Source: Gonocerus acuteangulatus
Lineage: Eukaryota; Arthropoda; Insecta; Hemiptera; Coreidae
NCBI GenBank assembly: GCA_946811695.1
Contig: OX328123.1
Location: forward strand, 153,926,516-153,990,515
DNA length: 64,000 bases
Direction of reading: 5' to 3'
In this document: in pieces, positions 37,801 through 49,679 of the stretch
Layout of the letters: each line of letters starts with the position of its first letter
Numbering within the stretch: the stretch's first letter is position 1
Program-made: the position numbers and the translations under genes
The notes under the pieces: model-generated
The model's input: the letters and a program-made list of their open reading frames with translations, nothing else
The model's database searches: none
What the model was told of the DNA's origin: nothing

Positions 37801-39285
37801 AGGCTTGAATTTCCCTTGGCTTCTTCTCCCAGTTCCGGTAGTGGGCATCCTAGATGGAACCTTTGAGTATGGAAGGATTAGTACCTTCACTTCTCCTGGA
37901 TTCTTCTCTCTTCTCTAGAGGGCATCTGCGTTGGAACCTTAGAGTCTGGTAGAAGTATGACCTGGATTTCTCCGTGGTTACTTCTGTTGGTGGACATCGT
38001 CGGTTTTGTAATGTATCTAGGTTTTCTGATAAGTGTTGATGAGACTCCTTCTAGATGTCTAAAGAATTCTTATAGATAATAGCTTCCGTGCTTTTCTTTA
38101 TGCGGGAGTTTTTAACAGACATTCTTCGAAGGGGTTGAGACAACTCGAGTTCTGTCAAGGTAATTTTCAAAGTGGACATTTTTCCACAGATGTTTCCCGG
38201 GGTAAATGTAATATGGTAATGCAGTCTACAAGGATATGTTACATCTTATGTTCTCGAGTTAATCTTTAGAAGATCATATCTATAAACCTTAATTACGGCC
38301 TCTCTCCATACATATCAGGGCAACATATGTGTTGTGCGTGTCTGTATATATATTTAATAAATAAATATGAATAACACTGAATTGATGGTCTCACAAAATA
38401 AAGTTTTCTTTGATTCTTTTCTTTTTTGTTTGTCGCAAATTACACTCCTTGTACAACCGGCATTATGATGGTGACAGTTTGAAATTCCGGTTCCAAGGTA
38501 AATCAAACCACAGACAGAATTACAAATGATCCCTGTCACATACGAGTTGGGAATAAGTTGGTGGAAGATCAATATAGACACTAAAATACTAAAGGTTTTT
38601 TGACGTACTTCAATTGACAAGTGGCTATTTATTGAAGAAGACCAAGGTAAAAGTTCATCAAATATTACAAGGATAAGTATAGTAATAAAAGGACGTAAGT
38701 GAAGTAGTAGTTGAAGTAACTGTGGTGAAGATAGCCATGAATAAGGAATTTACGAACAGAACGAAACAGGAGTTCATAGGTGCCTACGAATCATTTCAAT
38801 AGCTTTCTTTTCATATATTTAACACTAATTTACAAAGATTTTTCCAAATATTTATAGATAAATTCGAGCGGAAATACAATAAAATCTCAAACGGGTACCC
38901 GAGAAAAAAAACCTTGAGACTCGAGGATCCATTAGGCGCATGCTTTGCACATTCGAGCACGAGATGCGCGTTGTCTTAGTGCTTGGAGGGAGCCCTGCCC
39001 GATGAGGTTTCATAGGGTGCCCTATATCAGGATCAAACGAATATATAACGTCTATACATACGCTTTAACAGGAATCATTTTCGGTATCAATAGGAAGGTA
39101 TCATTTTAGGTATCAATAGATGAAGAATTTAAAAATAGTTTCAAAAATTCCTTCTTTTATGAATACAACCTCTAACTACAATTTTTGCTCGTTATCGAAC
39201 TCGCTCGATTGTAGGCTAAGGGAATGCTGTACATCAAGTTTCGTGAAAATAACTCTATTCGCTCATATTAAAAAGCATGCATACA
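37801..39285. other. Intergenic, nothing recognised
   Basis: Includes a short degenerate continuation of the 75-bp repeat to ~37950, then unremarkable sequence. No supported gene. Confidence 0.5.
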
Positions 39286-39287
39286 TA

Positions 39288-39969
39288 CAGTAGAAACTCG
39301 ATTATCCGGACATCCATTATCCGGACGACAGGACGAAGCATTAGGGCGGGAGGAGATTTTACTAGTGAGTCACCCAGGAGAACATTGAAAATTGATGCCT
39401 GGAGAATTTGCAAATGGCGAAACTCATAGGAGAAAGTGACGAACAAGATGTAATTGAGTGGCTAAATTCTGATTTAAATGACCCAGGATTTCAGACTCTC
39501 ACGGACGATGAAATCTTGGAGTCTTGCCTCGAAAACACGGAAAAGGAAGAGGTCATTGACGAACCACCTGCCACAGTAACACCAGGTCCTTCTCCTGCTG
39601 AAGCTCTTCAGGCCATTGACGTGGCGTTCAGGTGGCTTGAGAGACAAGAAGAGGCAGAAGCTGTGCAGCTTCTACAACCCCAGCAACTTCGAGATATGGC
39701 GGCTTCGAAGAAATGGAAGGCAAAGAAGCAAACAAAAATAATCGATTTTTTTAAACCTTCCTAACTGTTTTAAATTACTTTCTGTACTTAACTGTGAACA
39801 TAGCTTATTACATTTACATACATAAAAATATTATTAACTATTATATTGCTCTAAATTTTCAATAAATAGTTCATAGTTTTTGAAACTTTTTTAATATTCT
39901 ATTATCCGGATTTTCGATTATCCGGACTGACCTTGGTCCCAATTAGTCCGGATAATCAAGTTCCTATTG
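39288..39969 (+). mobile_element. Tigger/pogo-type deletion derivative with transposase C-terminus
   Basis: Ends CAGTAGAAACTCGATTATCC and GATAATCAAGTTCCTATTG are inverted and flanked by TA (39286-39287, 39970-39971). ATTATCCGGAC repeats lie inside both ends. Carries an intact 117-codon ORF from the transposase C-terminus. Confidence 0.85.
39414..39764 (+). CDS. Truncated Tigger/jerky transposase C-terminal protein with PIP box
   Basis: From the ATG at 39414 (the upstream in-frame TTG is not needed) the protein has a DVIEWLNSDLNDPGFQ segment followed by LTDDEI. An acidic linker, a helical region (ALQAIDVAFRWLERQEEAE) and a basic tail end in QTKIIDFF. DPG-Q-LTDDEI is typical of the region after the DDE domain in Tigger/jerky proteins. 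QTKIIDFF fits the PCNA-binding consensus QxxIxxFF, as known for pogo transposase. DNA-binding and catalytic domains are deleted. The frame is intact over 117 codons, which may simply reflect youth. Confidence 0.7.
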   Translation: MAKLIGESDEQDVIEWLNSDLNDPGFQTLTDDEILESCLENTEKEEVIDEPPATVTPGPSPAEALQAIDVAFRWLERQEEAEAVQLLQPQQLRDMAASKKWKAKKQTKIIDFFKPS

Positions 39970-39971
39970 TA

Positions 39972-39975
<4 letters not shown>

Positions 39976-40039
<64 letters not shown>
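39976..40039. repeat. (TA)n microsatellite
   Basis: Alternating TA abutting the Tigger element. The following ~1 kb to 41094 holds nothing recognisable. Confidence 0.95.
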
Positions 40040-40042
<3 letters not shown>

Positions 40043-41094
40043 GTTAACGAGGATCATATCAATGGGTAGGATCGATTAAGAGTTTAAGAAGTTGTTCCCA
40101 AAATCCCTTCATGACTACATTCCTTCAAAAAGTGCTAAAAAAAATAAATAAATATATCAACTATCCCAATATATAGAATACGCACAGAAATAACATAAAT
40201 CTAACGATGTGTCATATAAATAAAAGTTCACGACGCGACTGATTCTAAACATGAGACGAGCCAGAAGAAAGTCGTAAACATTTCAAAAAGAGCAAGTGTA
40301 TACAATAATTTCAGGCAAAAAAAGCTGCACAAAAGCACACCTGCTGTTGAATAAAGGAGGCTAACTGTAAAAAGTGTTTCATAAACGGAAACATTAACAG
40401 TATCAAGCAAAAAAATGTTGGAGTCCGCTTAGATGTTTTCAAGGGGAACGTTAACAGAGAGTATGTCTAACTCGCAGGAACTCCACCATCATAGCTAATT
40501 TATTAGGGTAGGGGATTATTATTATATTAGATTATTATATAAAGTATAATACAGTGTTAAATGAGTTATTTTTGATTTAATTCCCCAGCAACCGCCGATT
40601 TTGCAAGTTGTTTATTCCCCCAGAAGTTATCCGAATCCGGCACATTCTGCGAGTTAATTTGACCTATCGTTAAAGTATCCTGTTATTAAATTTCATCAAA
40701 ATCCGACAGGTTTCCACCTGCCTTGTCGGACGATTCATAGTTCATAAAGTTTTGAACGATCGGAAGCAGCTCAGGAATAAACCACGTCAAGGTGTATCAG
40801 CGTGTAATGACTTTCTACTGTACGGCCGTGTGAGCACCATTGACAGCTGAATTACACGCAAATGTACGCTGTTTTTCTTATAGCTCTCAGGCGTCCCTTT
40901 CTCCTAATGTATTCCATACCCAACCAAGATTTATGAATGGAAGTTAGATACGTCATAAGTTAGATACTCCTACGTCATAAGGTACGTCGTGTTAACGGCT
41001 AATACTACCTTGTGTGATCACAATCAAACTCATTTTCTTGAATTTATAAATAACAAATAAATCAATATTTTTCAATTCTTTATATCTAACGTTT

Positions 41095-41650
41095 TATGCA
41101 GGATGTTAAAGTATCCTAAAAAGAAAAATAAGTTTCAATTCTTTATATCTAACGTTTTATGCAGGATGTTAAAGTATCTTAAAAAGAAAAATAAGTTTCA
41201 ATTCTTTATATCTAAAGTTTTATGCAGGATGTTAAAGTATCCTAAAAAGAAAAATAAGTTTCAATTCTTTATATCTAACGTTTTATGCAGGATGTTAAAG
41301 TATCTTAAAAAGAAAAATAAGTTTCAATTCTTTATATCTAAAGTTTTATGCAGGATGTTAAAGTATCCTAAAAAGAAAAATAAGTTTCAATTCTTTACAT
41401 CTAACGTTTTATGCAGGATGTTAAAGTATCCCAAAAAGAAAAATAAGTTTCAATTCTTTATATCTAACGTTTTATGCAGGATGTTAAAGTATCCTAAAAA
41501 GAAAAATAAGTTTCAATTCTTTATATCTAACGTTTTATGCAGGATGTTAAAGTATCCCAAAAAGAAAAATAAGTTTCAATTCTTTATATCTAAAGTTTTA
41601 TGCAGGATGTTAAAGTATCCCAAAAAGAAAAATAAGTTTCAATTCTTCGG
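41095..41650 (+). repeat. 63-bp minisatellite with open frame
   Basis: Nine copies of a 63-bp unit (CAATTCTTTATATCTAACG plus TTTTATGCAGGATGTTAAAG). Two alternating variants (CCT/CTT and AACG/AAAG) in the first copies show a 126-bp higher-order unit. The plus-strand ORF (189 codons) is open because 63 is a multiple of 3; no domain recognised. Confidence 0.85.
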
Positions 41651-41659
41651 AAAAAAGAA

Positions 41660-43590
41660 TGGCGGTGTCTGACGAACAGAAACCCTCTTTTTTCAAGGAC
41701 GATAGTCTGCAGGCGGCAAATTTTAATCTAAAGGAAAAATTAAAATTATTTCAAAAGAAGAAGGTTAAATCTATTAAAGTACATAGGATTTTTAAGAAAT
41801 ATTTTTTTTTTTTTTTGGAAAATGGTAAACAATCATTCATTTTCTATTAAAAAAACCGTCGAAAATAGGTCATAAAAACGTTATAATTCAATGAATCGAA
41901 AAAAAAAAATCTCTAGGTTCTTTACTAGCAAATTTCATTAGGAAGCTGCAGTTAAAAGTTGAAGTAGATCGGGCAAAAATAGAAGACGCCAGAGTATCGG
42001 CTGATTTGAAAAACATAGTTTTGAGAAAACGACTTTAAAATTTAATGTTCTTAAATATTCATTTTTTCCCTATTTATTTATTTTTTCATGCTTTCTTGTA
42101 ATAACGATTAAAAAATGGGTTTTAATTTTGAAATGTAAAAACTTTAAAACAGAAATTAATTACAGGGCCCCGGAAGTCAAGGGGGCTAAGTGAAATTTTT
42201 GAAAAAAATAAGTTAGCTACAGGAATGGGCTGTGAATCTTGTTGGTGGTAAAGAGATCCAAGTGATTTTCTACATAGTTGCTGCCCCCTACCTTGTGTTC
42301 TCTTGAGGATTGTCAATTTTGTCATATTTACGCCAGAAGGAAATTAAGGGGTCTTTGTTCGGTGTGTCACCAAATATTTTGCATATAAATTATAAACTAG
42401 ATGATGTACTTCTTATGTACCATAGACAATAAACAGCTGGACTTGAGGATTCGTCTAGTATTGCAAAAATCTAGTTTTTGCTATTACCAAATATGTTCAA
42501 CATTTTCCTCAAAACATTAACTTTGTTACTTTTGTTACCCCTGGACCTTCGGGGGGCGAAATCTGTACATATAATAAAATTCTAACGCTGTCTGTACATG
42601 GAAGATATTTGGGAAAAATGTTATTGGGGCCTTTATCAACGCAATAGTACCTAAAACAACGATTTTTGGAATTTTTGTCTGTTTATCTGTGCGATTTAGT
42701 TGTGTTTTTCACTAATATGTTGTGATAAGCTTCACCTAACATTTAGTGTTTGTTTCATATCGATCGATTCATAAATATAAAAGTGGCGCCAATGAAAAGA
42801 ATCACGTCGTACATTTTATGAGCTATCGTTAACACGATACACACCAGATTTTTTTTTTTGTTTTTTTTTTCGTCACGAAACTTGGTGTATAGTATTCCCC
42901 TAGCAAATTATTGAACGAGTTCGTTAACCAGCAAAATTGGTACATCTGGAGGGGGGGGGGGGGGTAACTCCGGACCCAAAGTAGTTATTCAGCCATACCG
43001 TGCGCAATTGTGTTGCAACGAAACTCGGAACTCGTTGTGGTCATATTAATAGAAAAATAATCTAAATCTGTTTACTATCCACGCGGACGAAGTCGGGGGC
43101 ACAGCTAGTGTAAAATATATTCAGCTACTTTCAAGATTATTAGAAGCGGCTGAGTCAATAATTTAAAAAATAATATCTTTAAATTCGAACAAATACAATG
43201 GGCAAATGTTTAATACGACAAGAAATAAACATACTTTAATACATATATAAATCTATAAAGAACAATGGGAGTAGAAGAGAAAGTGAACAACTTGCTACGA
43301 TATAAGAAATCCAATAAGAAATTGTTCAAAAGGAACTGGAGAACCTGATTCGTGCTTTGCCAGCAAGACCGCTGATTGGGCGTTGCTTTGAGGCGGCTCG
43401 GCTACCGTGGATTTGGTAAATATTCTCTCCGAATGCCATCCAAACAGTCAATTTTTTCTTACTATTTCATTTACTTTTTTCCCGGGACCTTGCTTTGACG
43501 CCCAGTACAGTTCCGTAGGTATATATTCGGATTTGGATGGCATTGTTCAATAGCATATTTCATGAAATCTCGATCAGACCTCAGGAACAT
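41660..43590. other. Intergenic with homopolymer tracts
   Basis: T-rich and a G14 tract (~42950), plus at ~42870-43080 a copy of interspersed repeat family E (GTTCGTTAACCAGCAAAAT; CGTCACGAAACTTGGTGTAT). No supported gene. Confidence 0.5.
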
Positions 43591-43592
43591 AA

Positions 43593-44040
43593 TTATAGAA
43601 AACTAGCTGTTACCAAGTGTGTCATGCTACACCTACTTTCTGTCTATGACTCTCCCCGTATCGAGATCTACTTGATACCTAGTTGTCCATACACAGTTAC
43701 GAAAATCGGTCAAACGATGTGAATTTGTTTTAGTTCATAATGATACCGGCAGAGGCCAGCACAACAGCACTTCATCTAAGAGCCAACAGACGCAAGTAAT
43801 AGTCGATTCAAAATGGCCGTCACAATCTGAATGGTTAAGTGTAGCCAATTATTCTTGTACAAAACTTTTGACCTTTTGACCAAATTTTGAAATTTGACTA
43901 TTTTGACTTAGCCAAGGAGATTTCTCGTATCAAGATCTACCTGTGTGCCAAGTTTGGTCAAAATCGGTCAAACGGTGTAGATTTGTATAATGAACAAACA
44001 AACAGAAAAACAGACAGACACGTGATTTTTATATACATAG
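43593..44040 (+). repeat. Interspersed repeat family A, second copy
   Basis: CTAGCTGTTACC start, CTACACCTACTTTCTG, GTATCAAGATCTACCTG, GGTCAAAATCGGTCAAAC, then ACAGACAGACACG and a TATATA end; see 3536-4210. Confidence 0.6.
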
Positions 44041-44189
44041 ATATGTACATTTGCACATTATTATGTACATTTTCAAATTCAGTTTTATAAGGACGAAATG
44101 ACCGAAATCTGACAATATCTACCAATGGCTAACCAACTCCTCTTGATGATTTCAACAAATGATTCCAAATCCAGGAGTCTTCTTTCTTC

Positions 44190-44540
44190 ATTGCTACAAA
44201 GGCAGTTATTGCTACAAAGGCAGTTATTGCAACAAAGGCAGTTATTTCTACAAAGGTAGTTATTGCTACAAAGGCAGTTATTTCTACAAAGGTAGTTATT
44301 GCTACAAAGGCAGTTATTGCTACAAAGGCAGTTATTTCTACAAAGGTAGTTATTGCTACAAAGGCAGTTATTGCTAGAAAGGCAGTTATTTCTACAAAGG
44401 TAGTTATTGCTACAAAGGCAGTAATTTCTACAAAGGTAGTTATTTCTACAAAGGTAGTTATTGCTACAAAGGCAGATATTTCTACAATGGTAGTTATTGC
44501 TACAAAGGCAGTTATTTCTACAAAGGCAGTTATTTTGGCC
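44190..44540. repeat. 18-bp minisatellite, about 19 copies
   Basis: Unit GTTATTGCTACAAAGGCA with a GTTATTTCTACAAAGGTA variant. The open frame (GSYCYK repeats) follows from the 3n unit length. Confidence 0.9.
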
Positions 44541-45120
44541 TCAATTAAACCACACGAACAAATTAGTAATATTTTCTAAAATTACGATCTTGACATTGGC
44601 CTATTGCGAAAATTCAAAAAGCTTGGAATATACTCTAGCTGCGCATTTTTAACATCTCATTCGTTGACGTTTGCGTTTTTTTTTTGTTTTTTTTTTTCGT
44701 TTAATAAATAAATTAAGACACACAAATGCACAATTTATCACTTATACTACACAAATCAAGGGCGTAATATCTCAAATGTTTATTATAATATTATATTATT
44801 AAGAAGAAGTATAATCGAACGGAAGTACCTTGTCGGTACTCCCAGGAGTTTTGTGAAGAAAATTATATTCAATTTAAAGGTGACAAATGAAAATAAAAAT
44901 ATTAAAGCTAAAATAATAAAAAAATATTTGAGCTAAAGGGAAATATTTCAGCTGGTGGGACATCAGTTGATGAGAGTTATTTCATCTCAACATAGATGTT
45001 TCAGCTGATGGGAAACTGCGTCATCTTAGCGTGTTTTCATGCGATCATCAAAAGTTTTAATTCGAAAACAGATTGGTAACTTAATATTTCGGTTACTATT
45101 GGAAAATAACAGTATAAAAT
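44541..45120. other. Intergenic, nothing recognised
   Basis: Homopolymer T at ~44678-44698; no gene signal. Confidence 0.5.
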
Positions 45121-45125
45121 GTCCA

Positions 45126-46086
45126 AAGAACGTTACAAGCAGTAAGCTTGTTCCTATGGAACCGCGTTTTGTGATCGTGATAACTAGGAACGTTACAAGC
45201 AGTAAGCTTGTTCCTATGGAACCGCGTTTTGTGATCGTGATAACTAGGAACGTTACGAGCAGTAAGCTTGTTCCTATGGAACCGCGTTTTGTGATCGTGA
45301 TAACTAGGAACGTTACAAGCAGTAAGCTTGTTCCTATGGAACCGCGTTTTGTGATCGTGATAACTAGGAACGTTACGAGCAGTAAGCTTGTTCCTATGGA
45401 ACCGCGTTTTGTGATCGTGATAACTAGGAACGTTACGAGCAGTAAGCTTGTTCCTATGGAACCGCGTTTTGTGATCGTGATAACTAGGAACGTTACGAGC
45501 AGTAAGCTTGTTCCTATGGAACCGCGTTTTGTGATCGTGATAACTAGGAACGTTACGAGCAGTAAGCTTGTTCCTATGGAACCGCGTTTTGTGATCGTGA
45601 TAACTAGGAACGTTACGAGCAGTAAGCTTGTTCCTATGGAACCGCGTTTTGTGATCGTGATAACTAGGAACGTTACGAGCAGTAAGCTTGTTCCTATGGA
45701 ACCGCGTTTTGTGATCGTGATAACTAGGAACGTTACGAGCAGTAAGCTTGTTCCTATGGAACCGCGTTTTGTGATCGTGATAACTAGGAACGTTACGAGC
45801 AGTAAGCTTGTTCCTATGGAACCGCGTTTTGTGATCGTGATAACTAGGAACGTTACGAGCAGTAAGCTTGTTCCTATGGAACCGCGTTTTGTGATCGTGA
45901 TAACTAGGAACGTTACGAGCAGTAAGCTTGTTCCTATGGAACCGCGTTTTGTTATCGTGATAACTAGGAACGTTACGAGCAGTAAGCTTGTTCCTATGGA
46001 ACCGCGTTTTGTAATCGTGATAACTAGGAACGTTACAAGCAGTAAGCTTGTTCCTATGGAACCGCGTTTTGTAATCGTGATAACTA
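45126..46086. repeat. 60-bp tandem array, 16 near-identical copies
   Basis: Exactly 60-bp units (AACGTTACRAGCAGTAAGCT plus TGTTCCTATGGAACCGCG). Differences are confined to a few positions (A/G near the start; G/T/A in GTGATCG). A TTCCTATGGAA near-palindrome lies in each unit. The long plus ORF (363 codons) arises because the unit is a multiple of 3 without stops. Confidence 0.95.
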
Positions 46087-46172
46087 GAAAAACTGTTAAT
46101 AACGTTATTAACTATTTATCTCTCCTATGAATTAAAAAAAAAATCATGGACAAATTAAACAGAAACAACCAC

Positions 46173-46432
46173 TAGCGTATATAGAAGATAATTTCGAGGG
46201 AGGGGGGCCGGGATCACCTAAGCAGGGTAAATTTTAAAGATTTTAGTGTAAAATGGATAGTTTTAAGGTCCTCTGGTCACCTTGTAGACCAGGGTCTTCT
46301 ACATTTAGACATTTTTCGTTGTTATAGGCTTTTTTTTTTTTTTTACATGAAATGTTTTTACCTAAAGAAAATTGGGGGTGCTGCAACTCCCTCGCCCCCC
46401 CCCCTTATATATGCGCATTCAAACAATTTGTC
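46173..46432. mobile_element. MITE family B, diverged copy
   Basis: GCGTATATAGAAGATAATTT on the left and CTTATATATGCGCATTC on the right are imperfectly inverted; the internal G/C runs match 5278-5516. Confidence 0.45.
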
Positions 46433-46974
46433 TAACGAACGAGCGCCCGATCAACGAGGATTAAAACTCCAGATCCCATGAAAAATAAGTTAAAAACTAT
46501 AAAAGGGATAGTAAAAGTTATTATGTAAATATTTATTAAAATAATTGTAATATAAAATAATATTTATTTAATTTGTATTAATAAAAGATGTGATTACTGT
46601 ATTATTATTATTATATTTTTTTGTAATGGTATGTATAAGTTTGACTAAATAATCCCTAAAAAAACATGCTACGTAAAATAAAAAACATGCTACGTAAAAT
46701 TTAAAAAAACAAAACATGATAAGACAAAATAAAATAAAGTAAATAAATGAAGAATAAAATAAATTAAATAAATAAAAAAAAAAAAAAAAAAGTGATCAAC
46801 ACTTATGTGTACACACATGAATGGCGTAATAAATTGAATGTTTATCTCCTCTAAACCCATATCCTATCCTCTCTATCTAAACTATCTCAAGTGTTTTTTC
46901 AGTAATCCATCAAACGTGGCACTTCAAACAATATTAGGAAAATTTATTCGGAACAAATGTTGTATTATTGATAT
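46433..46974. other. Intergenic AT-rich, nothing recognised
   Basis: Contains simple AAATAAAT runs; no gene. Confidence 0.5.
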
Positions 46975-47076
46975 GTGTTTTTTATGTATATGTATATGTA
47001 TATATACATATACATATACATTCATAAAAAACACAACATTTTTTTATGCGTATATGTGTCTATATACGCATAAAAT
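46975..47076. repeat. Two adjacent palindromes
   Basis: TGTTTTTTATGTATATGTAT pairs with ATACATTCATAAAAAACA (46975-47034, one mismatch region). TTTTATGCGTATAT pairs with ATATACGCATAAAA (about 47042-47075). Confidence 0.7.
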
Positions 47077-47243
47077 AAAATGTTTTGTATTGTTTAACAA
47101 ATTTGGCATTCTACGTTCAAACCGAATTTTGCGTATTGATGCATGATTGTATTTGTAAACTAAATGACGGACATATTTTTCCGGATGCCAGATGAGTGCA
47201 AAAATACCAAATTACGGAATACAAATTTGAAGAACCGATATTT

Positions 47244-47544
47244 GGGTCTTTTTTACTTTACCCACGCCAGTTACTTTTTAGAATAACCTCATAATATTTT
47301 GTTACAATATTGTAACAGGTGTTGCCAGGCTACATAAAGTTTATACATGAAAGAGGTTATAGATTATAAGACACGTTGAAGTTGTGTTTGTTGTGCTGTG
47401 TTGAAGTTGTGTTTGTTGTGCTGTGTTGAAGTTGTGTTTGTTGTGCTGTGTTGAAGTTGTGTTTGTTGTGCTGTGTTGAAATCGGAAGAAGTAGCGTATA
47501 GAGCATTACAAAAGTATGGAGCTCTGCCTAAAACGCGGAAGTGT

Positions 47545-47583
<39 letters not shown>

Positions 47584-47718
47584 ATTTGTTGAATAAATAA
47601 TTTATTTAAACTAATTATTAGTTTAAAAATCTGTTCTTCATAACTATAAACTTAATGATACGATAAATAACTGTTTTACCAATGAAAGTAACTGGCGTGG
47701 GTAAAGTAAATAAGACCC
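47244..47718. mobile_element. 475-bp hAT-like MITE, subfamily of C
   Basis: Termini GGGTCTTTTTTACTTTACCC and its inverse, flanked by an 8-bp duplication CGATATTT (47236-47243, 47719-47726). Inside are four copies of a 25-bp repeat (47376-47480, GTTGAAGTTGTGTTTGTTGT core) and a T32 tract (47550-47581). Confidence 0.85.
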
Positions 47719-47726
47719 CGATATTT

Positions 47727-48329
47727 TAGTGAAACGATATTTCTGGTCAAAACCATGAAATAACGTGATCACGCTACGTTCTACGTAACTCTATGAAACG
47801 CTCTAAAAAAAAAATATATATAAAATTATCTTGCTAAGTTATATACAAAATATAAATGTAGAATTTATAATAGAGTATTCTGTAATGAGTTCTTAGCTGC
47901 ATGATAACGCACAAAGCCAGAGGAGTAATTTCATCCCTGGAACACTGAGTCACCGAAGAAAATGAAGATGATTCGCTCATAAGTAAGCGCAGAGCTCAGA
48001 AATTAAGACGAAGAATAGAAAAAAAGGGCACAAGTCCAGAAAATTGCACTGCTTAGTAAGAAATAAACATTAAATCGCCAGAAAGTAATTGGCATTAATT
48101 TAATTCCTCTTTTGGGTTTGGGTCAAAGACCTTGAGGACGCCCTTTTGAAACATTGTGGTTATTTTGCTGTGGAGTAGATGAGTTTAAGAAAATCCACCT
48201 GACATTGTTGAAGTAGAACTGAGGACACTTAATGCAGTCAACGTTTCTGCCCACTAAATCGATAACGATTTTAATTTGCGTCGAATGGACGAAGATAATG
48301 TTTCAACTTTTCAATTTATTTTTATTAAA
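47727..48329. other. Intergenic, nothing recognised
   Basis: No supported feature. Confidence 0.5.
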
Positions 48330-48860
48330 TACTAGCTGTTACCCGGGAAGCTATGCTACACCTACTTTCTGCATCTATAAAAACATAAATAAATTAGTAA
48401 CCAAATAATTAACATTAAAACCTAATAACGCAAATCTGTACCTAGTTGGGTCCATTGTTTAGAACTCGTGATCTCCGAACTGTGAGTCATAGACGATTTT
48501 AACCTAGCCTATGACTCTCCCCGTGTTAAGACCTACATGTATGCCACGTTTGGTCAAAATCGGTCAAACGGTGTGGATTTGTGTAAGGAACAATCGTACA
48601 GACAGACAGCTGGTAAACGTTTTTGACCTTGCCTATGACACTCCCCGTATCACGACCTACCTGTGTGCCAAGTTTGGTCAAAATCGGACGAAGGGTGTGG
48701 ATTTTTATACGGAACAAACGTACAGTCAGACAGCTGGCTGACGTTTTTGACTTAACCTACGAGACTTCCCGTATCAAGACCTACCAGAGTTCCAATCGGT
48801 CAAATGGTGTGGATTTGTATAAGGAACAGACAGACACGCGATTTTTATATATATTGATAG
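48330..48860 (+). repeat. Interspersed repeat family A with ~115-bp tandem units
   Basis: Starts CTAGCTGTTACCCGGGAAGC. The phrase CTATGACTCTCCCCGT to GTGTGGATTTGTATAAGGAA then repeats three times in tandem, ending in ACAGACAGACACG and TATATATTGATAG. Confidence 0.65.
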
Positions 48861-49005
48861 ATAATAAGGATCTCGCACGATTGTAGTCCTCCGTAAGCCC
48901 CCCTCCCCATTATTTCATAGAGCGATCTCCACCAGAAGACATGATAATCATTAGATGCAACTGATTTTTTATTTAGGTATGATTCCATTGGTACATTAAA
49001 AATTA

Positions 49006-49671
49006 GGGTATTTTTGCGTAAATGTAAAAGTTATTTCTCCAATAACTTGTGAAGTAGGTGTAGTATGGGCAATTCTATTGGTTGTTGCTGGTAGCAAAGT
49101 AACCTTCAACACTCTAGTCAATCCATTTCGCAAAAATTAATAGAATTCTATTAATTTTAGCTAGTTGGATTGACTAGAGTTTTGATATGTTCTTTAGCGA
49201 GCGGAAACGCATAGCATGTACGCCCATAATGCGAAATAAATATAAATACGCTACAGAACCTTCGGACGAAAAAATCGGTGAGGAGGCCCATAAATAAACT
49301 TCACAATTACCATTGATTTTTATAATATCAACCTTTTTATTAATAAATATTGCTATCTGAAATATACTCTGCTTATTTTCACTTACAAATACAGGTTATC
49401 TAAGGGTTAGTTAGAAATCATATTATGCAAATATAGTAGGTAGTGAAAAAAAGTTACTTTTAGTAGATAGTGATTGCAGTGATTTTAAATACTTGTCATT
49501 ACTATATTAGCTTTTAATTGCTATATTTATATAATATGGTTTCTAACCTTAGATAACTTGTAAATAAGTAATAGATAACCTGCAAAAAACCTGTAAGCTA
49601 ATCCAAAATCACTGTCTAATATCACGACAGATACTTCAAAGTAGCTGGATGTGGTCTTCGCAAAAAGACCC
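49006..49671. mobile_element. 666-bp hAT-like MITE, family C
   Basis: Right end GGTCTTCGCAAAAAGACCC matches the family; the left end GGGTATTTTTGCGTAAATG is diverged. An 8-bp duplication AAAAATTA flanks it (48998-49005, 49672-49679). A ~70-bp internal palindrome is centred on AATAGAATTCTATT (~49150). Confidence 0.8.
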
Positions 49672-49679
49672 AAAAATTA

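Noticed and set aside
45039..46130. 363-codon ORF
   Set aside because: Consists of the 60-bp array; open only because the unit is a stop-free multiple of three.
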